Assembly: GCA_030532025.1 (NCBI GenBank)
Contig: JAUNLY010000002.1
Location: forward strand, 1 to 41,342
DNA length: 41,342 nt
Direction: 5' to 3'
DNA from: Eubacteriales bacterium
GTDB taxonomy: Bacteria > Bacillota > Clostridia > Christensenellales > Aristaeellaceae
Shown here: one piece after another, positions 14,714 to 23,128 of the stretch
How positions within the stretch are numbered: the stretch's first letter is position 1
Layout of the letters: every line of letters begins with the position of its first letter
Program-made: the position numbers and the translations under genes
The notes under the pieces: model-generated
What the model was told of the DNA's origin: nothing
The model's database searches: none
What the model saw: only the letters and a program-made list of their open reading frames with translations

Positions 14714-15205
14714 ATGAATTTTTTGGTTTTATTCGTCGTATTATTATGTATAGTTAGCTCCTTTGTAATGCACGGTTATTGCAAAGCGAAGCAAAAAAGA
14801 GACGCCAAGCTTATGAAACACCTACGTTCTTCCCGCCTTTATACACAACTTTTAGAGCAGATGAACAACATTTCCAAATATGCAATAGACGAAATGTTTA
14901 TAGAAAACAGCGGGGTTAAGGTTTCGAGCGTCGCCCCGTCACACTTGCTTATAGACTACTCTTTTAAGCAAAACGGCAAACCCTGCCGAAACGAAAACAT
15001 CGCCCGCATAACAGCTCTGCTTTTAGCACAGGATTTTCAACTCCTTCAGGACAGCAGCATATACCAATTTAAACGCTACCGCATATACCGCCTAAACGGC
15101 AAAAAAGAGTACGGCTACCGTTACACCATGCACCGTTACTGCAAGGACCAAATATTCAGCTTCCAAAGCAGAATGCAAAAAAACGCCTCTCTGTTTATAA
15201 GGTAA
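14714..15205 (+). CDS. Orphan membrane-anchored basic protein
   Basis: A 163-aa protein with one N-terminal membrane helix (about 2-20, FLVLFVVLLCIVSSFVMHG) followed by a soluble, strongly basic domain rich in Tyr, Arg and Lys (for example YQFKRYRIYRLNGKKEYGYRY, here cited as residues about 117-137). I do not recognise the family; the soluble part looks folded rather than low-complexity. The ribosome-binding site is weak (GTGGGGTTGAT about 9 nt upstream) but the promoter is good and the frame is clean. It stands alone between the walJ leader RNA and the lactate-dehydrogenase cassette. Confidence 0.65.
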   Translation: MNFLVLFVVLLCIVSSFVMHGYCKAKQKRDAKLMKHLRSSRLYTQLLEQMNNISKYAIDEMFIENSGVKVSSVAPSHLLIDYSFKQNGKPCRNENIARITALLLAQDFQLLQDSSIYQFKRYRIYRLNGKKEYGYRYTMHRYCKDQIFSFQSRMQKNASLFIR

Positions 15206-15389
15206 ACAAGAAAGCGTTTAGTATATATCCACGTCAACCGTATTAGTATTATTATAACCTATTAGATTATAAAATTTTTTAGATATAGATCGCTTACAGT
15301 TGTAAGCTGTTTAGTCTATAAATCATCTCACTCATAAACCGTTTAACATAAAGTATAATTATTTTTTATTCGTTTTCTCCTTAGACAAG

Positions 15390-15418
15390 CAACACCCCGA
15401 CAAATTGTCGGGGTGTTG
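15390..15418. terminator. Perfect 13-bp stem between convergent genes
   Basis: CAACACCCCGACA (15390-15402), loop AAT, TGTCGGGGTGTTG (15406-15418). It lies between the orphan gene (+) and lctD (-) and probably ends both transcripts, although neither strand has a real T run after the stem. The rest of the 361-bp gap also holds a near-palindrome GCTTACAGTTGTAAGC (15293-15308), of unknown role. Confidence 0.55.
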
Positions 15419-15566
15419 TGTGTATATTACTTTGTAGGTTTAATGTTATATCGCAAAATAGGCACATATAAGTTTTTAGCAATACTCACAAATTATACAT
15501 TTCCTTTACTAACGCAAATTCTTACAAGCCTTTTTGCATCGCCATTTTCAAATTGTGTGGTGTTTT

Positions 15567-16970
15567 TTAGCCTATAACCACTTTTCCGGGGTTTAATATG
15601 TTGTTTTTGTCGAACACTTTTTTAATTCCGCGCATCAGCTCCATCTGCCTTTCGCCGACGCTTTCAAGGAGGAAACGGCGTTTGGCGTGGCCTATGCCGT
15701 GTTCGCCGGAAACTTCTCCCCCTAAGCGGTATGCTTCGTTATACAGGGCATCCATAACGCGGGCGTTGGTTTGTTTCCACGCTTCGTCGCTCAAATCGTC
15801 CTTACAGACGTATATATGCAGGTTACCGTCTCCCGCATGGCCAAAGGAGCATAGGCGTATGTTGTTTTCCTTGCCTATCTTTATGCTGGTGCGCACAAAT
15901 TCCGCTATGCGATCACGAGGAACAACAACGTCGCACTCGTCCATCTTGGGAGTGCTGTTGTTTATCGCCTCCAAAAATGCGCCTCTTGGATCCCAAATGC
16001 TCTCCTTGCGCTCATCAGTATCCGCCATTAGAACGTCCTTAGCGCCCAAATCAAGCAGGGTATCGGTTAAAATTTGCACCATAAGAGAAAGAGAATCCGA
16101 GCTTTCCGCATCAAGGCGAACCAACAGATAGGCGTCTGCATTGGAATCCGGAAACTGCTTGCCTAAGTATTTCTCGGCGGATTTTATTACTTCCCGCTCC
16201 ATGAATTCTACTGCGGTTGGGTTGCAACCGCTTGCAAGCACCGCGGGAACGGAGTTTATACATTCGTCAAGATTATCAAAAGATATAAGCAGGCTTATGT
16301 TTTCTTTAGGTAAAGGTATAAGCTTTACAATGAGTTTTGTAAGCACACCCAATGTGCCCTCGCTGCCTATCATAAGCTGCATAAGCGGGTATCCGCTGCT
16401 GGTTTTTACCGTTTTGCCGCCTAAGGTGATTATTTCTCCGTCCGGCAACACCATTTCCAGCCCTAATATATAATCCCTTGTAACGCCAAAACGCACGGCC
16501 TTCATACCGCCTGCGTTTGTCATGGCGTTTCCGCCTATGGTCGCGGTTTTTTCGCCAGGATCCGGCGGGTAAAAAAGCCCTGTGTTTTCAAGGTGTTTGG
16601 GAAAGTCTATTATGAGAAGCCCCGGCTCTACCGTTGCCGTCATATTGCTTGTATCTATTTCTAAAACTCGGTTCATTTTTTCGAGGCTTAAAACCACGCC
16701 ACCGTGTATAGCAACACAGCCGCCGCAAAGACCGGTGCCTGAGCCTCTTGGAGTAACGGGTATGTTTTGCTCGTTGCAGTAGTGCATAATTTGGGAAACC
16801 TCCTGCGTGCTCTGCGCCTGCAGGACAGCTTCCGGCATGAAGCGACCGTATTCCAACATTTCGTCACGTCCATAGTCTGCGCTTATGGCTTCGCCGTAGA
16901 AAACCCGGTTTGGCAGTAAAGCCTTAAAAAATTGAATATCCTTGTCGTCTACCTTTTTATAATTGCTCAT
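15567..16970 (-). CDS. lctD: FAD-binding D-lactate/glycolate dehydrogenase (GlcD/LctD type)
   Basis: A 467-aa flavoprotein of the vanillyl-alcohol-oxidase fold. The FAD phosphate loop PRGSGTGLCGGCVAIHGG (about 84-101) and the C-terminal FAD_oxidase_C block with FGHAGDGNLHIYV and GEHGIGHAKR are intact, giving a GlcD/D-LDH oxidising a 2-hydroxy acid. Its ATG overlaps the etfA stop (ATGA) and the order etfB-etfA-lctD matches the lctBCD genes of Acetobacterium, where the complex oxidises lactate with NAD+ by electron bifurcation using reduced ferredoxin. I infer the same role; glycolate or another 2-hydroxy acid is possible. No lactate permease or racemase is adjacent. Confidence 0.9.
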   Translation of the reverse strand: MSNYKKVDDKDIQFFKALLPNRVFYGEAISADYGRDEMLEYGRFMPEAVLQAQSTQEVSQIMHYCNEQNIPVTPRGSGTGLCGGCVAIHGGVVLSLEKMNRVLEIDTSNMTATVEPGLLIIDFPKHLENTGLFYPPDPGEKTATIGGNAMTNAGGMKAVRFGVTRDYILGLEMVLPDGEIITLGGKTVKTSSGYPLMQLMIGSEGTLGVLTKLIVKLIPLPKENISLLISFDNLDECINSVPAVLASGCNPTAVEFMEREVIKSAEKYLGKQFPDSNADAYLLVRLDAESSDSLSLMVQILTDTLLDLGAKDVLMADTDERKESIWDPRGAFLEAINNSTPKMDECDVVVPRDRIAEFVRTSIKIGKENNIRLCSFGHAGDGNLHIYVCKDDLSDEAWKQTNARVMDALYNEAYRLGGEVSGEHGIGHAKRRFLLESVGERQMELMRGIKKVFDKNNILNPGKVVIG

Positions 16971-18157
16971 AGTTTTCCCTTTTCTAAAATATAATTTGTG
17001 AGCTTGGGAACTATGTCATACAAGTCTCCCACAAGCCCTAAGTGCGCAACACCGAATATCTGCGCTTTTTCGTCCGTGTTTATGGCTATTATATATTCGC
17101 TGTTGTCCATGCAGGCGGTAAACTGTATAGCACCGCTTACACCGCACACTATTATAAGCTTAGGCTTAACCGTGCGACCGCTCATACCGACTTGTCTGTC
17201 AACGCTTGCCCAGCCTTTTTCTACCAAAGGTCTTGTAGTAGCCCAGTCGCCGTTTAGGGCTTTTGCAAGATTCTGTATCAATATTAAATCGCTTTCTTTT
17301 TTTAGACCTCTGCCGCCTACGACAAGAATATCCGCATCGGCTATAGTCCTCCCCTTGGGTATGGGTTTTGTTTCTATGTGTTTAACAGGGGATTCCATAA
17401 CAACTTTGGGGATTTTTCTTTCTATAATGTTACCCGAAGCCTTATCTTCCCGCTTAGCGGAATCCATAATCTTATAGCGCACGGTCGCAAACTGCGGGCG
17501 CGTGTTTTCGGTAACTATTTGAGCCATTATGTTACCCCCAAAGGCCGGACGTATCTGGACCAAGTCGCTGTTTGGTTTCATATCGAGCACTGTACAGTCC
17601 GCCGTAAGGCCGGTTCTAAAGCGGGTTGATATGCGGGGCGCTAAGCTCCTGCCAAGGGATGTAGCACCTATTAGCACGGTTGACGGCTTACGAAATTTAA
17701 TATAATCCTCCGCACAGTCTGCAAACACGTCCGCGCGGAAAAAGCCGAGCGCTTCATCGTCGTAGACGGCAACCTCGTTTACGCCGTAATGCAAAAGCTC
17801 TTCCGCTGCAGCTTTCACATTATGCCCTATAACGATTACGTTTACATTATAATTTACTTTTTTTGCAAGCTCTTGAGCTTTGCCTATAAGCTCCATTGTA
17901 ACGGGGTGAAGCTTGCCTTCGCTTGTTTCCGCAAATACGAGTATGTCATTCCACTTGCTTTTATCCACACTTTTAGCGCGCGTTTCCAAGCGGTAAAGCG
18001 CTTTTTCGGGGCAGTTTTTAACGCATATATTGCACATTTTGCAAGCAGAATTTATGTCCGGCTTGCCAGCAACCATTGTAATTGCACCAAAGGGGCAAAC
18101 TTCCGCACACTTCCCGCAAGAGGTGCATTTCCTTTCCAGAAGCGCAATATTAGCCAT
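16967..18157 (-). CDS. etfA: Electron-transfer flavoprotein alpha subunit with N-terminal 2[4Fe-4S] ferredoxin domain
   Basis: A 396-aa EtfA. The N terminus has two [4Fe-4S] motifs: C11, C14, C17, C21 (CTSCGKCAEVC) and C39, C42, C45, C49 (CKMCNICVKNC). The ETF alpha domain follows, with the C-terminal FAD site GRTVKPKLIIVCGVSGAIQF and FGVAHLGLVGDL. This fused ferredoxin form is typical of Etf complexes working with bifurcating lactate dehydrogenase (LctC), where ferredoxin-derived electrons enter. Its start overlaps the etfB stop by 8 nt with AAGGGGGGAT as ribosome-binding site. Confidence 0.95.
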   Translation of the reverse strand: MANIALLERKCTSCGKCAEVCPFGAITMVAGKPDINSACKMCNICVKNCPEKALYRLETRAKSVDKSKWNDILVFAETSEGKLHPVTMELIGKAQELAKKVNYNVNVIVIGHNVKAAAEELLHYGVNEVAVYDDEALGFFRADVFADCAEDYIKFRKPSTVLIGATSLGRSLAPRISTRFRTGLTADCTVLDMKPNSDLVQIRPAFGGNIMAQIVTENTRPQFATVRYKIMDSAKREDKASGNIIERKIPKVVMESPVKHIETKPIPKGRTIADADILVVGGRGLKKESDLILIQNLAKALNGDWATTRPLVEKGWASVDRQVGMSGRTVKPKLIIVCGVSGAIQFTACMDNSEYIIAINTDEKAQIFGVAHLGLVGDLYDIVPKLTNYILEKGKL

Positions 18158-18950
18158 TTATTCTATCCCCCCTTATGAATTTCTTATCGAGCAGGTCTTC
18201 GTAAAGTTTTTCCGCAAGACCATCGCCTGTTAAAATAATATGCTCCTTGTCCGTCTTGGGCGGGAAAACCCTTTCAACCTGTGTAGGGCTGCCGGAAAGC
18301 CCGTAATGGCTTTCGTCCTTATCCACAAAACGCTCAAGGCCAAAAATTTCAATAGGTTTGTCCGCCACGTTTTTAGCTAACTTGAGCGACGGCAATCGGG
18401 GGGTGAATATATCCTTTTCCACCGTTACAAGGCAGGGGAACGGCATATACACGGTTTCCACCGCATCTTGAAGCTGTTGTTCCGCTATGACGCCTTTTTC
18501 TTTAATTTCTATACGGCTTACCCAAGCCGCATGCGGTATTCCAAGGTGCTCGGCTATTGCGGGGCCTACCTGTGCAGTGTCCCCGTCGGTGGTCTGCTTG
18601 CCGCAGAGTATAAGGTCAAAATCCCCAACGGAACGTATAGCCTGTGATAAAGTATAGCTTGTCGCAAGCACATCCGCCCCGCCTAAACGCCTGTCGCTAA
18701 ACACATAGCCATGGTCCGCACCCATCATATAAGCTTCTTTTATTACGGCCTGCGCTTGGTTTGGCCCCATGGTACCAACCGTAACCGTAGCTCCGGTTTT
18801 TTCTTTTATACGCAGGGCGGTTTCAAGGGCATATAGATCGTAAGGGTTCATCTTCGCCGCAGCGCCCTCACGCTTCATAACGCCCGTAACGGGATCCACC
18901 TCCACCTTATTTGTGGCAGGAACCTGTTTGATACATACAAATATTTCCAT
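18150..18950 (-). CDS. etfB: Electron-transfer flavoprotein beta subunit
   Basis: A 266-aa EtfB, partner of the ferredoxin-fused EtfA. Seen: N-terminal MEIFVCIKQVPATNKVEVDP, VTVGTMGPNQAQAVIKEAYMMGADHGYV (residues about 58-85, quoted in pieces: VTVGTMGPNQ and MMGADHGYV), and DLILCGKQTTDGDTAQVGP, the classical Etf beta nucleotide-binding and signature region. The start at 18950 is chosen because AAAGGAAAG precedes it; a reading from 18992 adds 14 residues without support. First gene of etfB-etfA-lctD. A TATCAT with a weak TGGTCA 17 bp upstream (minus strand, about 18985-19014) is a possible promoter. Confidence 0.95.
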   Translation of the reverse strand: MEIFVCIKQVPATNKVEVDPVTGVMKREGAAAKMNPYDLYALETALRIKEKTGATVTVGTMGPNQAQAVIKEAYMMGADHGYVFSDRRLGGADVLATSYTLSQAIRSVGDFDLILCGKQTTDGDTAQVGPAIAEHLGIPHAAWVSRIEIKEKGVIAEQQLQDAVETVYMPFPCLVTVEKDIFTPRLPSLKLAKNVADKPIEIFGLERFVDKDESHYGLSGSPTQVERVFPPKTDKEHIILTGDGLAEKLYEDLLDKKFIRGDRING

Positions 18951-19127
18951 ACTCTTTCCTTTGCTTAGATTAATATGCAGGTATGATAACATATTTTAGT
19001 TTTAATGACCACATATAGATTGCATTAATGCTGTTTATACTAATTAAAAATGTTACGATAAAAAGTTGTGCAGAATTTTGTCGTTTTCTATGAAAGATTA
19101 TACTACATTAATTTAATGTAGCAAAAA

Positions 19128-19205
19128 AGGGATACAACGCACAAATAAGGTAATACACTGGCGGAAAATCCCCAGAAGTGTAGCCAAATTGTGCGGTGTA
19201 TCCCT
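19128..19205 (-). repeat. Short MITE-like inverted-repeat element, apparently the sigH terminator
   Basis: AGGGATACAACGCACAA (19128-19144) and TTGTGCGGTGTATCCCT (19189-19205) are inverted with 16/17 matches; the 44-bp middle also folds (CACTGG...CCAG..AGTG). Read leftwards, the stem is followed by six T, so it can end the sigH transcript. Its ends match those of the longer elements at 25459, 29075 and 29298. Confidence 0.75.
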
Positions 19206-19241
19206 AGAAAAAACAGTTTATTACAGCATTAAAAACTGAAC

Positions 19242-19874
19242 TTAGTGTTCCCTATCAAGGTATAGCCTTGTCTTCTTGCGTATGCGTTGCAGGGCGTTAT
19301 CTACGGCTTTGGTGGTTCTTGAGAGCAGCAGGGATATCTCCTGATAGCTTTTGCCTTTTAGGAATAAATTAAGCACTTCTTTTTCGAGAGGGCTTAAGTT
19401 TTCCTCGTAGTATTTTTCCATGCTGCGCATACATTCTCTGGATATTACCTCATCTTCAAGGCTTAGGCCGTCGTCCTGTATGATGTCTAACAGCATACGC
19501 TCCCCGTCTTCCATATCGCCGTTTACGGGAGAGTCGAGCGGTACATAGTCGTTTAAAGGTTTATGCTTTAAGCGGCTCGCCTTTCTTATGGCGGTAATCA
19601 TATTGCGTTTTATACATAAATCCGCAAATACAGAAAACGAAGCGTTGCGATCCTTGCGGTAGTCCCTAACGGCCTTTACAAGGCCTATAAGCCCCTCCTG
19701 CATAAGGTCGTCCTGATCGCCTCCGGCTATAAAATAGCCCCTTGCCTTAATAAGAACCTGTGTTTTATAACGGTTTAATATATTAAGCATGGCATCGGCA
19801 TTGCCGCTTTGGGCAATTGTTACGAGCTCCTCATCGCTTAATTTTTTTAAAACATCGTTGTTTTCTTCCACCAT
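19242..19874 (-). CDS. sigH: RNA polymerase sigma factor SigH (sporulation/stationary-phase type)
   Basis: A 210-aa sigma-70 family factor. Region 2 is clear (DDLMQEGLIGLVKAVRDY, then FADLCIKRNMITAIRKASR) and region 4 ends the protein (LSPLEKEVLNLFLKGKSYQEIS...VDNALQRIRKKTR). Sequence and neighbourhood (mrnC-rlmB-sigH) match Spo0H, which in Bacillus drives early sporulation and competence genes. The start at 19874 sits directly after the rlmB stop, with AAGGTGA overlapping the junction; GTG at 19871 is an alternative and a GTG at 19895 inside rlmB is less likely. Last gene of the operon, ended by the repeat element at 19128-19205. Confidence 0.93.
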   Translation of the reverse strand: MVEENNDVLKKLSDEELVTIAQSGNADAMLNILNRYKTQVLIKARGYFIAGGDQDDLMQEGLIGLVKAVRDYRKDRNASFSVFADLCIKRNMITAIRKASRLKHKPLNDYVPLDSPVNGDMEDGERMLLDIIQDDGLSLEDEVISRECMRSMEKYYEENLSPLEKEVLNLFLKGKSYQEISLLLSRTTKAVDNALQRIRKKTRLYLDREH

Positions 19875-19875
19875 A

Positions 19876-21102
19876 TCACCTTGTGATAAATACACGGTGC
19901 ATTATTATTCCTGCGGCAACAGAAGCATTAAAGGAGCCTATTTCGCCCGTCATGGGTATAGATAGCACTTCGTCGCAGGCTTCGCGTACATTTTTGGAAA
20001 TGCCGGAACCCTCGCTACCTATTACTATTACAACGCCCGATGTGAAATCCGTTTCGGCATAGGGTTTTCCGCCCATGTCCATACCATACACCCAAAGACC
20101 TTGCTTTTTAAGTTCTTTTATAGTCTGTGCAAGGTTTGTTACCCTTGCTACTGGTATGTATTCCACAGCACCGGCGGCAGCCTTTACAGCTGCATTTGTA
20201 AGACCTACGGCCCTATGACGGGGGATAATTACGCCATGTGCACCGGTACATACCGCCGAGCGCATTATGGCACCCAAGTTATGGGGGTCTGTGATTTGGT
20301 CGAGCATTACTATGAATGGCTTTTCGTTCTTTTCTTTAGCTTTATTTAAAATATCTTCCACTTCTGCGTATTCGTAGGCGGAAGCGAAAGCCACCATGCC
20401 TTGATGGTTTTTGGCAAGCTTATCCAGATGTATTTTATCGACTGTCTGCACACGCACGCCGGCTTCCCTTGCAAGCGCCAAAATCTGATTGGCGGAGCCT
20501 GACATCTCCCCCTTTTGCACCATAAGCTTTTCAAGGTCTCGACCGGCCTTTATGGCTTCTTTTACGGGGTTTCTTCCGGCTATGAGTTCGCCGTCGTTAA
20601 GCTGTGTGTTGTTTTCAAAATCCTTATCAATATTTTCTTCAAACGGCTTTTTGTATTGGGGTTTTTCCTCATGCCTGTTAAAGGGCTTTTTATCGTATGA
20701 AGCTTTTTTATTGGCAAATTCTTTTTCCTGTCCGGATTTTTTAAAGGGCTTGCCTTTTGGGTTTTTCCTGTCTGCTTTTTTGCCGAAAAACTCTTTGCGT
20801 TCCCCGCCGTTTGCGGTATATTCATCGCCGTAGCTTTTGCCATAAAAGCCACCCTTTGTGTTTTTCTTGCCGAATTTATGGTTGGTGCTTACAACACCCT
20901 CCATATTGCCACCGCCAAAGCCTTTGCGCTTCCTTGGCGGTCTTGAAGGCGGCATCATGCTGTATGGGTCGTTTGCATCAAAATGGTTTTTGTCGGCATA
21001 GCGCCTCTGTTCGTTACGATTGTTTTGGCCGTTGCGTTTATCGCGGTTATAAAAACCGCCTTTTTGCCCCTTGCTGGCGGGGCCTTTTTTATTAAATGCC
21101 AT
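19876..21102 (-). CDS. rlmB: 23S rRNA (guanosine(2251)-2'-O)-methyltransferase RlmB with a long basic N-terminal extension
   Basis: A 408-aa SpoU-class methyltransferase that 2'-O-methylates G2251 in the peptidyl-transferase P loop. The catalytic part (about 168-408) is a normal RlmB: ELIAGRNPVKEAIKAG substrate-binding domain, then VMLDQITDPHNLGAIMRSA, VIVIGSEGSGISKNV and SIPMTGEIGSFNASVAAGI. The first ~165 residues are low-complexity, rich in Gly, Lys, Asn, Phe and Arg (repeated KPF, GGFY and KK blocks), far longer than usual for the ~245-aa family, and look disordered and RNA-binding. The ATG follows the thyX stop by 3 nt. It is co-transcribed with thyX, mrnC and sigH. Confidence 0.93.
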   Translation of the reverse strand: MAFNKKGPASKGQKGGFYNRDKRNGQNNRNEQRRYADKNHFDANDPYSMMPPSRPPRKRKGFGGGNMEGVVSTNHKFGKKNTKGGFYGKSYGDEYTANGGERKEFFGKKADRKNPKGKPFKKSGQEKEFANKKASYDKKPFNRHEEKPQYKKPFEENIDKDFENNTQLNDGELIAGRNPVKEAIKAGRDLEKLMVQKGEMSGSANQILALAREAGVRVQTVDKIHLDKLAKNHQGMVAFASAYEYAEVEDILNKAKEKNEKPFIVMLDQITDPHNLGAIMRSAVCTGAHGVIIPRHRAVGLTNAAVKAAAGAVEYIPVARVTNLAQTIKELKKQGLWVYGMDMGGKPYAETDFTSGVVIVIGSEGSGISKNVREACDEVLSIPMTGEIGSFNASVAAGIIMHRVFITR

Positions 21103-21105
21103 AAT

Positions 21106-21828
21106 TTAATCCTCTTTTAAGTATTTTTTGCGGACTTCCTGTATTTTGCCGCATGTCCTTTTGCCTTCGGGGCAAGCACCCCTTAGACAGGCCGGGCCCG
21201 CCTTTGCAAACACGGCGGGCATTTTTTCCTTGCAAATTTTAAGCATTTCGTCCGCCATGAAATGTATCTCCCATTGAGCTCTATTGCAACAGCGCAGTGT
21301 AAAGAAATGCAAAAGCTCTCTTGCGTTCATTGTAACGACAAGCTTTGTTTCCGCAGCATTTGGGAGCACAAAGCGTGCGTCTTCGTTACCGCCCTCGCCT
21401 TTTTCAAGTTTTTCTTGCCATTCTTTATACCAAGAATGCATGGTCTGCATCTGTCTTTCGTATTCCTTTATAGCGTCTTCCCCAAGGGCTGCAATTTTTG
21501 GGGGCAGAATATAGTTTAACCCTTTGGCTTTTGAAACATAGCGCTGGCTCTGCACGCTGTATGACGCTATACGGTGGCGCGTAAGCTGTGCTAACAGAAC
21601 ACGGCTTACACCTTCCACGCCAAATGTAAAGTTTATATGCTCTATTACAGAAAGGTGACCCGTATTTATTACACCCTTTAGGAATTCGTCCTGCGGCTCC
21701 CTTTCTACCTTCTGCTTTAACTCTTCAAAGCCACTTGGAGAGTAGCAAATCCTTGCAGCCATAGCCGCAATAGCTTCCCCCTGTGGGCTTATTGACAATA
21801 AATGTACCTGTGGTTTAACCGCCGGCAT
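21106..21828 (-). CDS. thyX: Flavin-dependent thymidylate synthase ThyX
   Basis: A 240-aa FAD-dependent enzyme making dTMP from dUMP with methylene-tetrahydrofolate and NADPH. The ThyX signature appears as RHRIASYSVQSQRY (family pattern RHRxxSxxxxSxRY), with HINFTFGVEGVSRVLLAQLTRH just before it (quoted in two parts: HINFTFGVEGVS and RVLLAQLTRH) and ARELLHFFTLRCCNRAQWEI near the C terminus. GAGGAGG precedes the ATG, 1 nt after the mrnC stop. Its position between mrnC and rlmB is common in Clostridia. Confidence 0.96.
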   Translation of the reverse strand: MPAVKPQVHLLSISPQGEAIAAMAARICYSPSGFEELKQKVEREPQDEFLKGVINTGHLSVIEHINFTFGVEGVSRVLLAQLTRHRIASYSVQSQRYVSKAKGLNYILPPKIAALGEDAIKEYERQMQTMHSWYKEWQEKLEKGEGGNEDARFVLPNAAETKLVVTMNARELLHFFTLRCCNRAQWEIHFMADEMLKICKEKMPAVFAKAGPACLRGACPEGKRTCGKIQEVRKKYLKED

Positions 21829-21829
21829 A

Positions 21830-22213
21830 TTAAGCCTCCTCGTTTTGATTTATGCAAAGAGAAAATAACTCTTGGATTCTCTCTATATTGCCGTTTAAAT
21901 AAAGAAACCCAAACACAGCCTCAAGCGCTGTGGAGCTTGCATATTCTTCGCTGCTTGCGGCCTTAGGCGCACGGTGCTTAGGCTGTGCGTTGCGCCCCCG
22001 TTTTGCAATTTGTTTTTCTTCTTCCGTTAAACTTTCAAAAAGCCTTGAATATATTTTAGCCTGTGAAGGCGCGCATACAAGCCCCGTTTCCGCCCTATGC
22101 AGGTCGTTTAGGCGTTTGTTGGAATTTAGCACAAACTCCCGCACGAGCAGATCGTACACAGCGTCCCCTATGTATGCAAGCTGCAGCGCATTTAGATTAG
22201 ATGTTTTATTCAC
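21830..22213 (-). CDS. mrnC: Mini-ribonuclease III (MrnC)
   Basis: A 127-aa RNase III catalytic domain without the dsRNA-binding domain; in Bacillus it matures 23S rRNA ends. The catalytic helix ALQLAYIGDAVYDLLVREFV (about 9-28) and the second acidic helix ASSTALEAVFGFLYLNG (about 99-115) are intact. It starts with GTG, inside the last codons of the AraC-type regulator gene (8-nt overlap), so translation is probably coupled to that gene. In most Firmicutes the upstream neighbour is cysS instead. Confidence 0.93.
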   Translation of the reverse strand: MNKTSNLNALQLAYIGDAVYDLLVREFVLNSNKRLNDLHRAETGLVCAPSQAKIYSRLFESLTEEEKQIAKRGRNAQPKHRAPKAASSEEYASSTALEAVFGFLYLNGNIERIQELFSLCINQNEEA

Positions 22214-23099
22214 GTGTGGCTTTGCAATACTTTGAAGGGCTTACGCCTACAATGTTTTTGAATGTTTTGGAGAAATGGTATGGGTCTTTCATACCTACTT
22301 CCACACCCGTCTGGCGAACGGAAATACCGTCCTTAAGGAGCATTTTTGCACGCTCCATTTTGCAGTGGAGCTGGTAGCTCTGCGGTGGCATACCAACCTC
22401 CGACACGAAGCGTTTGCGGAATGTTTCCACGGGCATACGGCTTATATCCGCCATATCGTTTAAGGAATAGCTTTCTTTATACTTGTGTTTATGCATTTCG
22501 TCAAGCACTTTGGCTATCTCGTGCGAAAGAACGGCGTTCATCGCAACGGGCTGACCGCTGTGAGATGCAAGCATAGCCCACAAAAGCTGTTGTAACTGCG
22601 CTGAAGCGCCCGTCTGCTCCGCAGCCTGCGCCCTTACCGCTGCCTGAACTACATTTCTTGCAAGCTTGAGCTGTGCGGGCAAAACGCCCTGCTTTAAGGG
22701 TTTGCGGCTTACGGCCCCCATATTTTGCATGTATTGTTCTACCAGAGGGCCGCGCACGGCTATCCACAGCACACGCACCTCTTTAATTACGCATAATTTG
22801 GTACCGTTTACATAGGGCGGTATTATAGCGCCCTCCCTGTCTGTTATGGGAAACTCCAGATTATCGTTTTCTAAAACCATCTCGCCGTTTTGCACGGTAA
22901 ACCATATCCAGTCTTCCTGTGGCTTTAATTTGTATTCGCCTACGGGGAGCATGGCATTGCCAGCAGATGCAATCCATACACCGCTTGCCCTTGCAAGCGA
23001 GTCCGGCTCGTGAACACCTTCCACCAAGAAGGGGTATTGCGTTTCATCTATATCGCTTAAATCAAACAATTTAGAATCCAATTTTTTAGTATCAGCCAT
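22206..23099 (-). CDS. AraC-family transcriptional regulator
   Basis: A 297-aa regulator. The C-terminal ~100 residues are an AraC-type double helix-turn-helix: DMADISRMPVETFRKRFVSE (first), then GVEVGMKDPYHFSKTFKNIV with the family ending VGVSPSKY. The N-terminal ~190 residues are probably a cupin-like sensing domain. It is divergent from the sugar ABC permease genes (23527 onward), so sugar-responsive control of that importer is the natural inference. Unusually its 3' end overlaps mrnC, placing it at the head of a housekeeping operon. AAAAGGAGGT precedes the ATG. Confidence 0.9.
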   Translation of the reverse strand: MADTKKLDSKLFDLSDIDETQYPFLVEGVHEPDSLARASGVWIASAGNAMLPVGEYKLKPQEDWIWFTVQNGEMVLENDNLEFPITDREGAIIPPYVNGTKLCVIKEVRVLWIAVRGPLVEQYMQNMGAVSRKPLKQGVLPAQLKLARNVVQAAVRAQAAEQTGASAQLQQLLWAMLASHSGQPVAMNAVLSHEIAKVLDEMHKHKYKESYSLNDMADISRMPVETFRKRFVSEVGMPPQSYQLHCKMERAKMLLKDGISVRQTGVEVGMKDPYHFSKTFKNIVGVSPSKYCKATRE

Positions 23100-23128
23100 T
23101 TAATAACCTCCTTTTGAGCTGCTCGGCT

